Part shown: piece after piece, positions 54,801 to 63,746 of the stretch | Position numbering within the stretch: position 1 is the first letter of the stretch | How the letters are laid out: every line of letters begins with the position of its first letter | Source: Thiosocius sp963753845 | GTDB lineage: Bacteria > Pseudomonadota > Gammaproteobacteria > Chromatiales > Chromatiaceae | Assembly: GCA_963753845.1 (NCBI GenBank) | Contig: CAVWEI010000017.1 | Location: 186,001 to 250,000 of the forward strand | DNA length: 64,000 nt | Direction of reading: 5' to 3' | The notes under the pieces: generated by a model | Database searches by the model: none | The model's input: only the letters and a program-made list of their open reading frames with translations | What the model was told of the DNA's origin: nothing | Made by a program: the position numbers and the translations under genes

Positions 54801-55343
54801 ATGACACCGAAGACGGTCATGGCCGAGCGCATTTTCAACCGGTTTTCCGACTGGATCGGGACATTCTCCGCGGTCCTGCTGTTGCTGCTCGTGGCCAACG
54901 TCTTTTACGACGTGGTCATGCGCTATCTGGTCAACGATGTATCCATCGGCATGCAGGAACTCGAATGGCATTTGTACTCGATGATCTTCCTGTTTGGCGT
55001 CGCCTATACGCTCAAGGCAGACGGCCATGTGCGGGTCGACGTGATCTATGAACGTCTGAGTCGCAGGAAGCGCGCGGTTATCGATATCCTTGGCACCCTG
55101 CTGTTCCTGTGGCCATTCTGCGCTTTGGTCGCAGGCTACGGCATCGGGTTTTCTTACGAGGCCTATGATATCGGGGAGCAGAGTGGCGACCCGGGCGGCC
55201 TGCCCTACCGCTGGCTGATCAAGGGCATGATTTCGCTATCTTTTATCTGCGTGCTGATCAGCAGCATCGGATTTATGCTGCGGGCTGTTAACGAGTACCT
55301 CGGGCTGGAAAAGGCACACGAGTACGAGGCCTTCAAACCCTGA
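54801..55343 (+). CDS. dctQ: TRAP transporter small permease (DctQ)
   Basis: A 180-residue inner-membrane protein with four helices (FSAVLLLLLVANVFYDVVMRY, MIFLFGVAYTLK, LFLWPFCALVAGYGI, LSFICVLISSIGFML). The MQELEWHLYSM segment and RVDVIYER are DctQ hallmarks. It lies between dctP and dctM and forms the membrane complex with DctM. Confidence 0.93.
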   Translation: MTPKTVMAERIFNRFSDWIGTFSAVLLLLLVANVFYDVVMRYLVNDVSIGMQELEWHLYSMIFLFGVAYTLKADGHVRVDVIYERLSRRKRAVIDILGTLLFLWPFCALVAGYGIGFSYEAYDIGEQSGDPGGLPYRWLIKGMISLSFICVLISSIGFMLRAVNEYLGLEKAHEYEAFKP

Positions 55344-55366
55344 TTCGAAACTGAGAACCCCGCCGA

Positions 55367-56656
55367 ATGACCGGTATCATGATGTTTTTCGTGGCCTTGC
55401 TGCTCCTGCTGCTGGGCTTTCCGGTCGCCTTCACCTTTGGCGGTGTGGCCCTGATATTCGGTGTGTTCGCCGAAGGTTGGGATCTTTTTGCATTCATGCC
55501 GTTTCGGATCTACAGCATCATGCAGAACGTGGTGCTCATGGCGGTACCCTTGTTTATCTTCATGGGCATCGTGCTGCAGAAGACACGGCTCGCGGAGCAG
55601 TTGCTGGAATCCATGGGCCGGCTGTTCGGCAGCATGCGCGGTGGACTGGCCGTCTCGACCATCCTGGTAGGCACCCTCCTCGCCGCATCCACCGGTGTCG
55701 TCGGTGCCAGTGTCGTGGCCATGGGCGTGATATCCCTGCCGGTCATGCTCAAGCATGGTTACAGCAAGTCGCTCGCCTGCGGCACCATCTGCGGCGCCGG
55801 GACCCTGGGACAGATCATTCCACCGTCCATCATCCTGATCATCCTGGGTGACGTCCTCGGCCTGCCGGTGGGCGACCTGTTCCAGGCCGCTCTGGTCCCG
55901 GGACTGGTGCTGGTCGGAGCCTACGTGGCCTACGTGTTGGTCTATGCCCACGCCCGGCCTGAGGCGGCACCCCTGGTTCCCATTGCAGACGAGCGGTTAT
56001 CCAGGGTCAGGCACTATCTGGATGCGCTACGCGCTATCGTTCCCCCGCTGCTGCTGATCATCGTGGTCCTGGGCTCGATATTTACCGGGATAGCGACACC
56101 GACCGAGTCCTCAGCCCTGGGGGTCGTCGGTGCCATCCTGCTGTCGGTGCTGTACCGCAAATTTTCCTGGACCCTGTTGTACGAGAGCGCCCTTGAGACG
56201 GTGAAGATCACCTCGATGGTCTTCGCCATATTGATCGGTGCAACCGCGTTTTCCATGGCATTCGCCTATACCGGCGGCGATGTGATCGTGGAAGATTTTC
56301 TGCTGACGCTGCCCGGCGAAAAATGGGGCTTTCTGATCTTCTCGATGGTGATCATCCTGTTGCTGGGGTTTTTCATCGATTTCGTGGAGATATCATTTAT
56401 CGTCGTGCCGATACTTGCGCCAATTGCCGAAACGATGGGGATCAGCATGCTGTGGTTCGCGATCCTGATTGCGATGAACCTTCAGACTTCATTCCTTACG
56501 CCACCCTTCGGGTTCAGCCTGTTCTACCTCAAGGGCGTTGCACCGCCAGCCGTGCGCACCCTGGACATCTATCGCGGGGTCGTCCCCTTTATTCTGATAC
56601 AGGCATCCCTTGTCGTTTCCATACTCGTGTTCCCGGATTTGTTTGGCTTGGCTTAA
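55367..56656 (+). CDS. dctM: TRAP transporter large permease (DctM)
   Basis: A 429-residue sodium-coupled permease with about twelve helices. AVPLFIFMGIVLQKT, GVVGASVVAMGVISLP and TLGQIIPPSIILIILGD, then a C-terminal half with TPTESSALG and LTPPFGFSLFYLKG, are typical DctM segments. It completes the TRAP operon 23 bases after dctQ. Confidence 0.95.
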   Translation: MTGIMMFFVALLLLLLGFPVAFTFGGVALIFGVFAEGWDLFAFMPFRIYSIMQNVVLMAVPLFIFMGIVLQKTRLAEQLLESMGRLFGSMRGGLAVSTILVGTLLAASTGVVGASVVAMGVISLPVMLKHGYSKSLACGTICGAGTLGQIIPPSIILIILGDVLGLPVGDLFQAALVPGLVLVGAYVAYVLVYAHARPEAAPLVPIADERLSRVRHYLDALRAIVPPLLLIIVVLGSIFTGIATPTESSALGVVGAILLSVLYRKFSWTLLYESALETVKITSMVFAILIGATAFSMAFAYTGGDVIVEDFLLTLPGEKWGFLIFSMVIILLLGFFIDFVEISFIVVPILAPIAETMGISMLWFAILIAMNLQTSFLTPPFGFSLFYLKGVAPPAVRTLDIYRGVVPFILIQASLVVSILVFPDLFGLA

Positions 56657-56668
56657 GGAGTCATTGCG

Positions 56669-56920
56669 ATGATCGAATCAAAAGAGCAGGTACTCAATCA
56701 ATTCCTCGAAAAGGCACAGGCCTTTCTTGCGGATCCCAGCCTTGTCAACGGGATCGACCTGGACGACGCTTCGGTGACACTGAAACGCTACGTGCTTTCG
56801 GTAATTCACGATGAGCAACTCGGGAGTTCACTTGCACGACTGCACAAACTCATACGCCACCTGGATGTGGCCGCCATTTCAGAACTGGCGGCCGAGGTGG
56901 AAAATAAACTCACAGACTGA
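56669..56920 (+). CDS. Small helical protein after dctM, unknown
   Basis: An 83-residue acidic, mostly helical protein (LNQFLEKAQAFLADPS, SSLARLHKLIRHLD). It begins 12 bases after dctM with GGAG upstream and is convergent with sdhE. No family is recognised. Coexpression with the TRAP genes is likely from spacing. Confidence 0.6.
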   Translation: MIESKEQVLNQFLEKAQAFLADPSLVNGIDLDDASVTLKRYVLSVIHDEQLGSSLARLHKLIRHLDVAAISELAAEVENKLTD

Positions 56921-56921
56921 A

Positions 56922-57164
56922 TCAGATACCCCGTATCTTGTTTATCAGGTTCTGACAGGCGACATCGGAATGCACCACGCCCTGGAGTATCCAGCCCTGA
57001 AGCTCAGGATCCTGCGCGGTAAGCAGTTTCGCGAACAAGGCCTTCTCGTCATTATCCGCCAGGTCGAAATGATCATCGAGGTAGCGTTCCAGCACAAAGT
57101 CCAACTCCAGCATGCCGCGTCGGCACTGCCAGCGAAGTTGTTTGCCGCTTGGGGCAACGTTCAT
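56922..57164 (-). CDS. sdhE: Succinate dehydrogenase flavinylation factor SdhE
   Basis: An 80-residue cytosolic assembly factor needed for covalent FAD attachment to SdhA. The signature CRRGMLELDFVLERYL (RGxxE) sits at about residues 15-30. It lies 109 bases beyond sdhB, in the same direction, consistent with its substrate operon. Confidence 0.95.
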   Translation of the reverse strand: MNVAPSGKQLRWQCRRGMLELDFVLERYLDDHFDLADNDEKALFAKLLTAQDPELQGWILQGVVHSDVACQNLINKIRGI

Positions 57165-57273
57165 ACCGTCACTGCCCCGGCATTCGACCGAATGAATAGG
57201 CGGGCGGGATAATGCTCTCCAGCATTCGGGTCACGCGATATCCGGCCCCAATGGTGCATCTGCCGGGGCCCTG

Positions 57274-57966
57274 TCAAATGGCACTTTTCAGCATCAGATT
57301 CTTGATGTGGCCGATGGCCTTGGTGGGGTTCAGGTTTTTCGGGCAGGCGTCTACGCAATTCATGATCGTATGGCAGCGGAAAAGCTTGTAAGGGCCTTCC
57401 AACTCGTCAAGGCGCTCATCCGTTGCCTGGTCTCGCGTATCGGCAAGGAAACGCCAGGCGGTCAACAGGGCCTGTGGGCCATGAAACTTGTCGGGGTTCC
57501 ACCAGAATGACGGACATGCTGTCGAGCAACAGCCGCACATGATGCATTCGTAGAGGCCGTCCAGCTTGTCACGATCTTCCGGCGACTGCAGGATCTCCTG
57601 CTCAGGCATCGGATCTTCGCGCACCAGCCAGGGTTTCACCGCCTTGTACTGCTGATAGAACTGGGTCATGTCGACCACAAGATCCCGAATGATCGGACGG
57701 CCCGGGAACGGGCGCACCTCGACCGGCTCCTTCAACTCCGACACGGGCGTGATGCAGGCCAGCTTGTTTGAGCCATTGACGTTGACCCCATCAGAGCCGC
57801 AGACACCTTCGCCACAGGAATGCCGAAATGAGAAAGACTCATCCTGGCGTTTGATATCGAGCAACGCATCTCGCAGCATCATGCCGCGCGTGGTCTCGAC
57901 ATCGAACTCCTGTACGTAAGGTGCGCTGTCGCTCTCGGGATTGAATCGGGATACCAGAAACTTCAT
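57274..57966 (-). CDS. sdhB: Succinate dehydrogenase iron-sulfur subunit
   Basis: A 230-residue subunit carrying three clusters: 2Fe-2S cysteines in RHSCGEGVCGSDG and KLACI, and the 4Fe-4S/3Fe-4S sets in CIMCGCCSTACPS and CHTIMNCVDACPKNLNP. It passes electrons from the FAD of SdhA to quinone. It starts 13 bases after the sdhA stop. Confidence 0.98.
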   Translation of the reverse strand: MKFLVSRFNPESDSAPYVQEFDVETTRGMMLRDALLDIKRQDESFSFRHSCGEGVCGSDGVNVNGSNKLACITPVSELKEPVEVRPFPGRPIIRDLVVDMTQFYQQYKAVKPWLVREDPMPEQEILQSPEDRDKLDGLYECIMCGCCSTACPSFWWNPDKFHGPQALLTAWRFLADTRDQATDERLDELEGPYKLFRCHTIMNCVDACPKNLNPTKAIGHIKNLMLKSAI

Positions 57967-57979
57967 ACAGAGAGACTCC

Positions 57980-59740
57980 TCAGTACACGCGCTCTTTTGG
58001 CGGGAAGGTTTCCACGGTCAGCGGTTTGGTCTGAACCGGCTTGTAGTCCATACGATCGTCTTCTTTGAAGTACAGGCTGTGCTTCATCCAGTTCGCATCG
58101 TCGCGATCCGGGTAATCCGGTCGCGAGTGGGCGCCGCGGCTTTCTTTACGCATCAGCGCCGAATACGCTATCGCGATGCCCGTGTCGAACAGGTTCTCGA
58201 GCTCGAGCGCCTCGACACGCGCGGTGTTGAACACCTTCGAATGGTCGCCCAGGCGAACATCCGGCAGCTTGTCACGCAGAGCCTTCAGCTTTTCGACGCC
58301 CTCGGCCATGATTTCCTCGGTACGGAAGACACCGGCGTGATCCTCCATGGTCTTGCGGAACTCGTCGCGCAATTCGCGTACCGAGATGCCTTCTCCCGCC
58401 TGGTCCCAACGCGTCAAGCGGGCCATTGCCTTCTCCACGCTGGTTTCGTTCATTGGGCGATGGTTCTTGTTTTCTTTCAGATTCTCGATGACATCGAGAC
58501 CCGCCGCACGTCCGAATACCAGGATGTCCAGCAGTGAATTGCCGCCCAGACGGTTCGCACCATGCACGGACACGCAGGCGCATTCGCCGGCCGCGTAGAG
58601 CCCCGGTACGACCTCCTCACCGGTACCCTGCGGCACGATCACGCGGCCATAGGGGTCGGTGGGGATGCCTCCCATCACGTAATGCGCGGTCGGGAAGACC
58701 GGCAGCGGCTCGTGCACCGCATCGACCCCGGCAAATATCTTTCCGCTTTCACGGATACCCGGCAGGCGCTTGGCAATAATCTCTTCGCCGAGATGATCGA
58801 CCTTGAGCAGGACATGATCGGCGTTGGGGCCGCAGCCGCGACCCTCTTTGACCTCGGTGACGATGGACCGCGACACCACATCGCGGCTGGCAAGGTCCTT
58901 CGCATTGGGCGCATAGCGTTCCATGAAACGCTCGCCATCCTTATTGACCAGATAGCCGCCCTCGCCACGCACGCCTTCGGTGATCAACATCCCGCGCCCG
59001 GCAATGCCGGTCGGGTGAAACTGGTAGAACTCCATGTCCATGAGAGGGATACCGGCCCGCAGCACCATGCCGTTACCGTCTCCGGTGTTGATATGTGCAT
59101 TCGAGGTCGTGCGATAGACCTGGCCGCAGCCGCCTGTCGCAAGTACGGTCGACTTCGCCTCGATCAGCAACGGTTCACCGGTTTCGATCTCCATGACCAG
59201 GGCACCCAGGATTGCGCCTTCGTCGTCCTTGATCAGATCGATCGCGAAATATTCGTCAAAGAAGTGGGTGCGTGCGCGCACGTTCTGCTGATACAGCGCG
59301 TGCAGTATCGCGTGTCCCGTGCGGTCGGCTGCCGCGCAGGTGCGTGCCGCCTGGGCACCGCCGAAGTCCTGGCTCTGTCCACCGAAGGCGCGCTGGTAAA
59401 TCTTGCCGTTGTCCAGGCGCGAGAAAGGCACGCCGTTGTGTTCGAGTTCATAGACCGTGGGTATGGCCTCGCGGCACATGAACTCGATCGCGTTCTGGTC
59501 GCCCAGGTAGTCCGAACCCTTGACTGTATCGAACATGTGCCAATGCCAGTTGTCCGGCAGCACGTTGGCCAGCGCGGCATTCACCCCACCCTGCGCTGCA
59601 ACGGTATGCGACCGGGTCGGGAACACTTTCGAAACCACCGCCACCCTGGCATCCGTATTCGCCAGCTGAATGGCGGCGTTCAGGCCGGCACCGCCGGCAC
59701 CGATGATCAGTGCGTCAAAACGTCGTTTGTTCAAAGCCAT
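57980..59740 (-). CDS. sdhA: Succinate dehydrogenase flavoprotein subunit
   Basis: A 586-residue subunit oxidising succinate to fumarate. The FAD-binding GAGGAGLNAAIQLA, the covalent-FAD His in RSHTVAAQGGVNAAL, the HPTGIAGRGML segment and the catalytic Arg region (GRGCGPNADHVLLK, and later GANRLGGNSLLD) are all present. Covalent flavinylation would depend on SdhE, encoded downstream. Confidence 0.98.
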   Translation of the reverse strand: MALNKRRFDALIIGAGGAGLNAAIQLANTDARVAVVSKVFPTRSHTVAAQGGVNAALANVLPDNWHWHMFDTVKGSDYLGDQNAIEFMCREAIPTVYELEHNGVPFSRLDNGKIYQRAFGGQSQDFGGAQAARTCAAADRTGHAILHALYQQNVRARTHFFDEYFAIDLIKDDEGAILGALVMEIETGEPLLIEAKSTVLATGGCGQVYRTTSNAHINTGDGNGMVLRAGIPLMDMEFYQFHPTGIAGRGMLITEGVRGEGGYLVNKDGERFMERYAPNAKDLASRDVVSRSIVTEVKEGRGCGPNADHVLLKVDHLGEEIIAKRLPGIRESGKIFAGVDAVHEPLPVFPTAHYVMGGIPTDPYGRVIVPQGTGEEVVPGLYAAGECACVSVHGANRLGGNSLLDILVFGRAAGLDVIENLKENKNHRPMNETSVEKAMARLTRWDQAGEGISVRELRDEFRKTMEDHAGVFRTEEIMAEGVEKLKALRDKLPDVRLGDHSKVFNTARVEALELENLFDTGIAIAYSALMRKESRGAHSRPDYPDRDDANWMKHSLYFKEDDRMDYKPVQTKPLTVETFPPKERVY

Positions 59741-59752
59741 TATATTTTTATC

Positions 59753-60094
59753 TCAGACCAGGCGGACAAGGATGAGCGCCTGAGCGGCCCACAAACCCAT
59801 GGCAACCAGTGACAAGGCGACCAATCCGAGCAAAGTCGCACGAATCGCGATTGGGTGGACATAATCGATCAGGATATCGCGCACACCTATCCAGGCATGC
59901 ATCAGTACACTGACCACAAAAAGCAGCATGCTCACGCTCACCAGTGGGCTGCTCAGCCAGGCCTTCCATGCGGTGTAATCGACAGGTGACGAAAACAGCA
60001 GCACGCCGACCAGGTAGAGTGAGAACAGCCCGATGAAGATCGCTGTCAGGCGCTGGATCGCCCAGGCCTTGAGCCCTGATGCCTTGCGACTCAC
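59753..60094 (-). CDS. sdhD: Succinate dehydrogenase membrane anchor subunit D
   Basis: A 113-residue anchor with three helices. The heme/quinone-site segment SVLMHAWIGVRDILIDYVHP carries the axial His and the Asp-Tyr pair. The GTG at 60094 overlaps the sdhC stop (GTGA) and has GGGAGG upstream; a longer frame is antisense-like and was rejected. Confidence 0.93.
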   Translation of the reverse strand: MSRKASGLKAWAIQRLTAIFIGLFSLYLVGVLLFSSPVDYTAWKAWLSSPLVSVSMLLFVVSVLMHAWIGVRDILIDYVHPIAIRATLLGLVALSLVAMGLWAAQALILVRLV

Positions 60095-60471
60095 AACACA
60101 CCTCCCGTCAACAGCAGTCCGAGTATCGGGCCGGCCACCAGCACGGCCAGGGCCGATTTCTGTGCAATCTCTTTCTCCACGCCGAGATCGACATCGATCA
60201 ACAGGTAGCGGATGCCGGCCAGAAAGTGGTGTGCCAGTGACCACATGATCAGAAACACAAAGATCACCCCCAGCATGCCATGTACGGCCTCGCCGGCCTC
60301 GGCAAAGCCGGCCGGACCGGAAACCGACAGGTCGAGGAGGTAGATCAGGTACGGCAGTGCCAGGAACATGAACACACCGGTGGCACGGTGAATGATGGAC
60401 ATGATGCCCGCAATCGGGAGCTTGATTTTGACGAGATTCAGATGGACTGGGCGGCGGCTTGTCGTTGTCAT
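60091..60471 (-). CDS. sdhC: Succinate dehydrogenase cytochrome b556 subunit
   Basis: A 126-residue anchor subunit with three helices. RPVHLNLVKIKLPIAGIMSI and SIIHRATGVFMF are the SdhC signature, and His in WSLAHHFLAGIRYLL is the likely heme ligand region. First gene of the sdhCDAB operon. Confidence 0.96.
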   Translation of the reverse strand: MTTTSRRPVHLNLVKIKLPIAGIMSIIHRATGVFMFLALPYLIYLLDLSVSGPAGFAEAGEAVHGMLGVIFVFLIMWSLAHHFLAGIRYLLIDVDLGVEKEIAQKSALAVLVAGPILGLLLTGGVL

Positions 60472-60510
60472 GAATTCGGGTTCACATTTTTGCCTGAATA
60501 AGTAATAGCC

Positions 60511-60539
60511 TATTTATGTGACTTGGCCCCAGAAATCAA
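60511..60539 (-). promoter_or_regulatory. Predicted sigma70 promoter of sdhCDAB
   Basis: Reading leftward, TTGATT (60539-60534) and TAAATA (60516-60511) are separated by exactly 17 bases, and the sdhC ATG lies 40 bases downstream. Both boxes match consensus at four or five of six positions. Confidence 0.65.
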
Positions 60540-60680
60540 TGGCTTGTACGGACGGCCGTCCTAGACTGGCTGCTGCGCCGCAACAAATATGTCGCAATTA
60601 CCGGAGCTTACGTGTCCGTCACCGATGCCGTCGCGCCTAACTATTTAATTTTTTTAAGGAACATTGGTTAACACGATTCT

Positions 60681-61184
60681 TCAGCGATCGTTCAGCAAGG
60701 ACTCACGCAGATAGCGATAAAGCTTGCGCCCCGCCCCCGCTGGTTTGCCCGTTTCCTTTTCCCGTGCGGCATCCCGGCTCAGCTGCCGGATGCGCTGCCG
60801 GTCCAGCCCGTCGTGATGGCTGAACAATGCCTCCAGGCCCTGGTCCCCGTCTGCGATCAAACGATCGCGCCAGCGCTCGATTTCGTGAAATTCCCGGTTG
60901 GCGGCCACCTGCTGCGAGTGACGGTCTTCGATGTATGCACGTACCTCGGCGAGCGACTCCAGGTCCATGTATTTCACGCAGTGTTTCAGTTGCCGGTTGC
61001 GCGCACCCGAGGGGCGCATCGAGCGTGCCTGGGCAATGGCCTCGCGCAATCCATCATCCACGCCCAGCCGACGCAGTTCCTGGTCGTTCAGTGCCGACAT
61101 CTGATCCGCCAGGTGTTGTAGCGCTTCGATTTCGCGCTTGAGTGCCGATTTGCTCGGTTTTTCGGGAAGTGTCTCGTCGATCAT
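60681..61184 (-). CDS. darP: Ribosome-associated protein DarP (DUF615, YjgA)
   Basis: A 167-residue helical protein of the 50S assembly factor family. KPSKSALKREIEALQHLADQ at the start and YIEDRHSQQVAANREFHEIE are characteristic. Its start overlaps the recJ stop (two ATGs at 61187 and 61184 are possible; GGGAGG lies upstream), so the two genes are coupled. Confidence 0.92.
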   Translation of the reverse strand: MIDETLPEKPSKSALKREIEALQHLADQMSALNDQELRRLGVDDGLREAIAQARSMRPSGARNRQLKHCVKYMDLESLAEVRAYIEDRHSQQVAANREFHEIERWRDRLIADGDQGLEALFSHHDGLDRQRIRQLSRDAAREKETGKPAGAGRKLYRYLRESLLNDR

Positions 61185-62920
61185 CATTCGGCCTCCCGCA
61201 GGTGCTCGATGCGCAGTTGCAGGCTTACCCTGCCCTGCCACTCATTCTCGTCCAGGCGATACGCGGCATGGACTCTGTTCGGCATCACCGGCAGCTCGTC
61301 GACCGCATTGAACGCAATGGCATCCACGGCCAGTTCACCCGAGACCGGGCGCAGTACCAGCTTCCAGTGCTTTTCGCCGACCACCCGGCTGCTGACGACC
61401 TCGAACCGATCGTCGAAGATCGGTTCCGCAAAGCCCTGTCCCCAGGGGCCTCCGTCCATGATTGCGCGCACGGTATCCAGGTTCATCTCGTCCTCCGCGA
61501 TTGCGCCGTCAGAACGAATGACGGCGTTGAGATCATCCGCTTGCAGATGTGATCGCACCACCTGGTCGAAGACCTCGGCAAAGCCTTCGAAGTCGGCCTG
61601 TCGAATGGTCATACCCGCCGCCATGGCATGGCCCCCGAATTTCCGCAGCAGATCGGGCTCGCGTACCGCGACCTCGTCTAGGACATCGCGGATGTGCAGG
61701 CCCGGTATCGATCGTGCCGAGCCCTTGAGCAGGCCGTCACCGGCGGACGCAAAGGCGATCACCGGGCGATGATGGCGCTCCTTGACACGCGATGCCAGGA
61801 TGCCGATGACCCCCTGGTGCCAGCCATCCTGGAATAGACACAGCCCCCAAGGCAGTTCGCTCTGCTGGCGCGGGGCCCATGCCGCGAGAATGGCATCCGC
61901 CTGTTGTTGCATCTCGCCTTCTATGGCCCGCCGCTCGCGGTTGAGGCGATCGAGCTCGACAGCCAACGCCCTCGCCTCCTCGCGGCCCTCCGCGAGCAGG
62001 CAGGCGATGCCCAGGGACATGTCATCGATCCGACCCGCCGCATTGAGGCGCGGGCCGACCGCGAACCCCATGTCGGTGGCCTGGACGCGTGCCGGATTGC
62101 GCCCGGCGATGGCCAGGAGTGCACTGATACCGGGTCGGCAGCGACCCATGCGGATGCGCCCGAGGCCCTGGTGGACCAGTACCCGGTTGTTGCGGTCCAG
62201 GGGGACCACGTCGGCCACGGTGCCGAGCGCGACCAGGTCCAGGAACTCGGCCATATTGGGCTCGGGAATTCCGCGTGCGCTGAACCAGCCTGAATCGCGC
62301 AGTCGTCCCCTCAGACCGAGGAGCACATAGAAGATAACCCCTACTCCGGCCAGCGCCTTCGACGGAAAGGGGTTGTCGGGGAGGTTCGGATTGACCAGGG
62401 CCGCGGCCTCGGGCAGCACCTGCCCTGCCAGATGGTGATCGGTCACCACAACCTGCCAGCCCAGGGCGTTGGCTGCAGCGACCCCTGCAACACTTGAGAT
62501 CCCGTTGTCCACGGTGACGATCAGCTCAGGTTCGTAGCTGCGTGCATGTTCCACGATCTCGGGCGTCAACCCGTACCCGAACTCGAACCGGTTCGGCACC
62601 AGGAAATCCACCTCGCGGTGGCCGAATGCGCGCAGCGCCAGGACCGCCAGGGCGCAGCTGGTGGCCCCGTCGGCATCGAAATCGCCGACCACGAGGATGC
62701 GTTTGTTCTCTTGCACTGCCGAACTCAGAATGGTGACGGCCTCATCCAGGCCAGCCATCCGGTCCGGCGGTATCAATGCAGAGAGATCGCGTTCAAGTTC
62801 GGACACCGCCGCGATGCCGCGCGTGCGATAGATCCGCCACAGGAGCGGAGGAATCCCCACCGGGCATTCCGGTCCGTCCAGGGCATCCGGGTCAGGCTGT
62901 CGAACGATCGATGTCTGCAT
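61184..62920 (-). CDS. recJ: Single-stranded-DNA-specific exonuclease RecJ
   Basis: A DHH-family 5'-3' exonuclease. Motifs are VVGDFDADGATSCAL, VTVDNGISS, VTDHHLAG (DHH) and the later GHAMAAGMTI (DHHA1) with QGRVSLQL-type OB end. The start at 62920 gives 578 residues (E. coli 577); the longer frame is antisense to the divergent gene. RecJ works with RecFOR, and recO is also in this window. Confidence 0.96.
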   Translation of the reverse strand: MQTSIVRQPDPDALDGPECPVGIPPLLWRIYRTRGIAAVSELERDLSALIPPDRMAGLDEAVTILSSAVQENKRILVVGDFDADGATSCALAVLALRAFGHREVDFLVPNRFEFGYGLTPEIVEHARSYEPELIVTVDNGISSVAGVAAANALGWQVVVTDHHLAGQVLPEAAALVNPNLPDNPFPSKALAGVGVIFYVLLGLRGRLRDSGWFSARGIPEPNMAEFLDLVALGTVADVVPLDRNNRVLVHQGLGRIRMGRCRPGISALLAIAGRNPARVQATDMGFAVGPRLNAAGRIDDMSLGIACLLAEGREEARALAVELDRLNRERRAIEGEMQQQADAILAAWAPRQQSELPWGLCLFQDGWHQGVIGILASRVKERHHRPVIAFASAGDGLLKGSARSIPGLHIRDVLDEVAVREPDLLRKFGGHAMAAGMTIRQADFEGFAEVFDQVVRSHLQADDLNAVIRSDGAIAEDEMNLDTVRAIMDGGPWGQGFAEPIFDDRFEVVSSRVVGEKHWKLVLRPVSGELAVDAIAFNAVDELPVMPNRVHAAYRLDENEWQGRVSLQLRIEHLREAE

Positions 62921-63013
62921 GCTTGGCTGCGCGGCTTCCGCCGGTCGGGAGGGACGCGGCAGGATAGCAGGAAGCATTGCTATGATGGTGCAACAGCTGA
63001 TTCGAGAACCCCG

Positions 63014-63680
63014 ATGCATCGCCAAGTCTTTCCGCAATGGCAGGCGCCCCCCGAGAGACCCGGATTGAGCCCGGGCCGTATCGATATCTGGCGGATCGGA
63101 TCTCGCCCCTGCAGGGCGGGATCCTGCATTTCCACAGACAGACTCCCACCCGGGCGGTCGGCATCCCCAGGGGCGACAGCGGGACGCGGCACACCTCGCG
63201 ATGCGCGACATCCTGGGGCGTTATCTGGATTGCCCGCCAGATCGGCTGCAACTTTGCGTGCGGCCGGGCGGAAAGCCCTATATCGACAAGGTCGGGGCGC
63301 CGATCGAGTTCAATCTGTCGCACAGTCTCGACATTGCGTTGTTGGCTGTCACCTCCGGACTTTCGGTCGGTATCGATGTCGAGGTGCAACGCGACATCGA
63401 CGATCCTCTGCGGCTCGCGCGCCGGGTAATGCCTGCCGATGACATCGCCAGACTCGAGACCTTGCCACCGGCGGATCGGGCCGAGAACTTCCTGGATCTG
63501 TGGACCCGCATGGAGGCCCGGCAGAAGGCAATCGGACGGGGAATCTTTGCGCAGGCGGCCGATCCCGCGCAGCTGTCGAGTTTCAGTTTCAGGCCTGGCC
63601 AGGGGCTCCATGCCAGCCTTTCGATATCACCCGCCACGCCTGGGATCGAACTGAGGTTCTTCAACTTCAACAAGGTGTGA
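63014..63680 (+). pseudogene. Sfp-type 4'-phosphopantetheinyl transferase with apparent frameshift
   Basis: The C-terminal two-thirds, in one frame from about 63120, is clear: RQRDAAHLAMRDILGRYL, GGKPYIDK, FNLSHSLDIALLAV, GIDVEVQRD (metal site) and WTRMEARQKAIGRG. An N-terminal piece from an ATG at 63014 (FPQWQAPPERPGLSPG, then RIDIWRI) is in another frame; one base too many near 63085-63110 would join them. A shorter intact protein from ATG 63201 would lack the N-terminal lobe. The first Lys of the WxxKE motif is Met here. It is divergent from recJ. Confidence 0.65.
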
Positions 63681-63746
63681 AACCAGGGCATGCAGCGGTT
63701 ATCATTGCCGGCTGGTTCACGATCTGCGCAATAGAGAAGGACAATC

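Noticed and set aside
58562..59812. 416-codon rightward frame
   Set aside because: It is antisense to sdhA.
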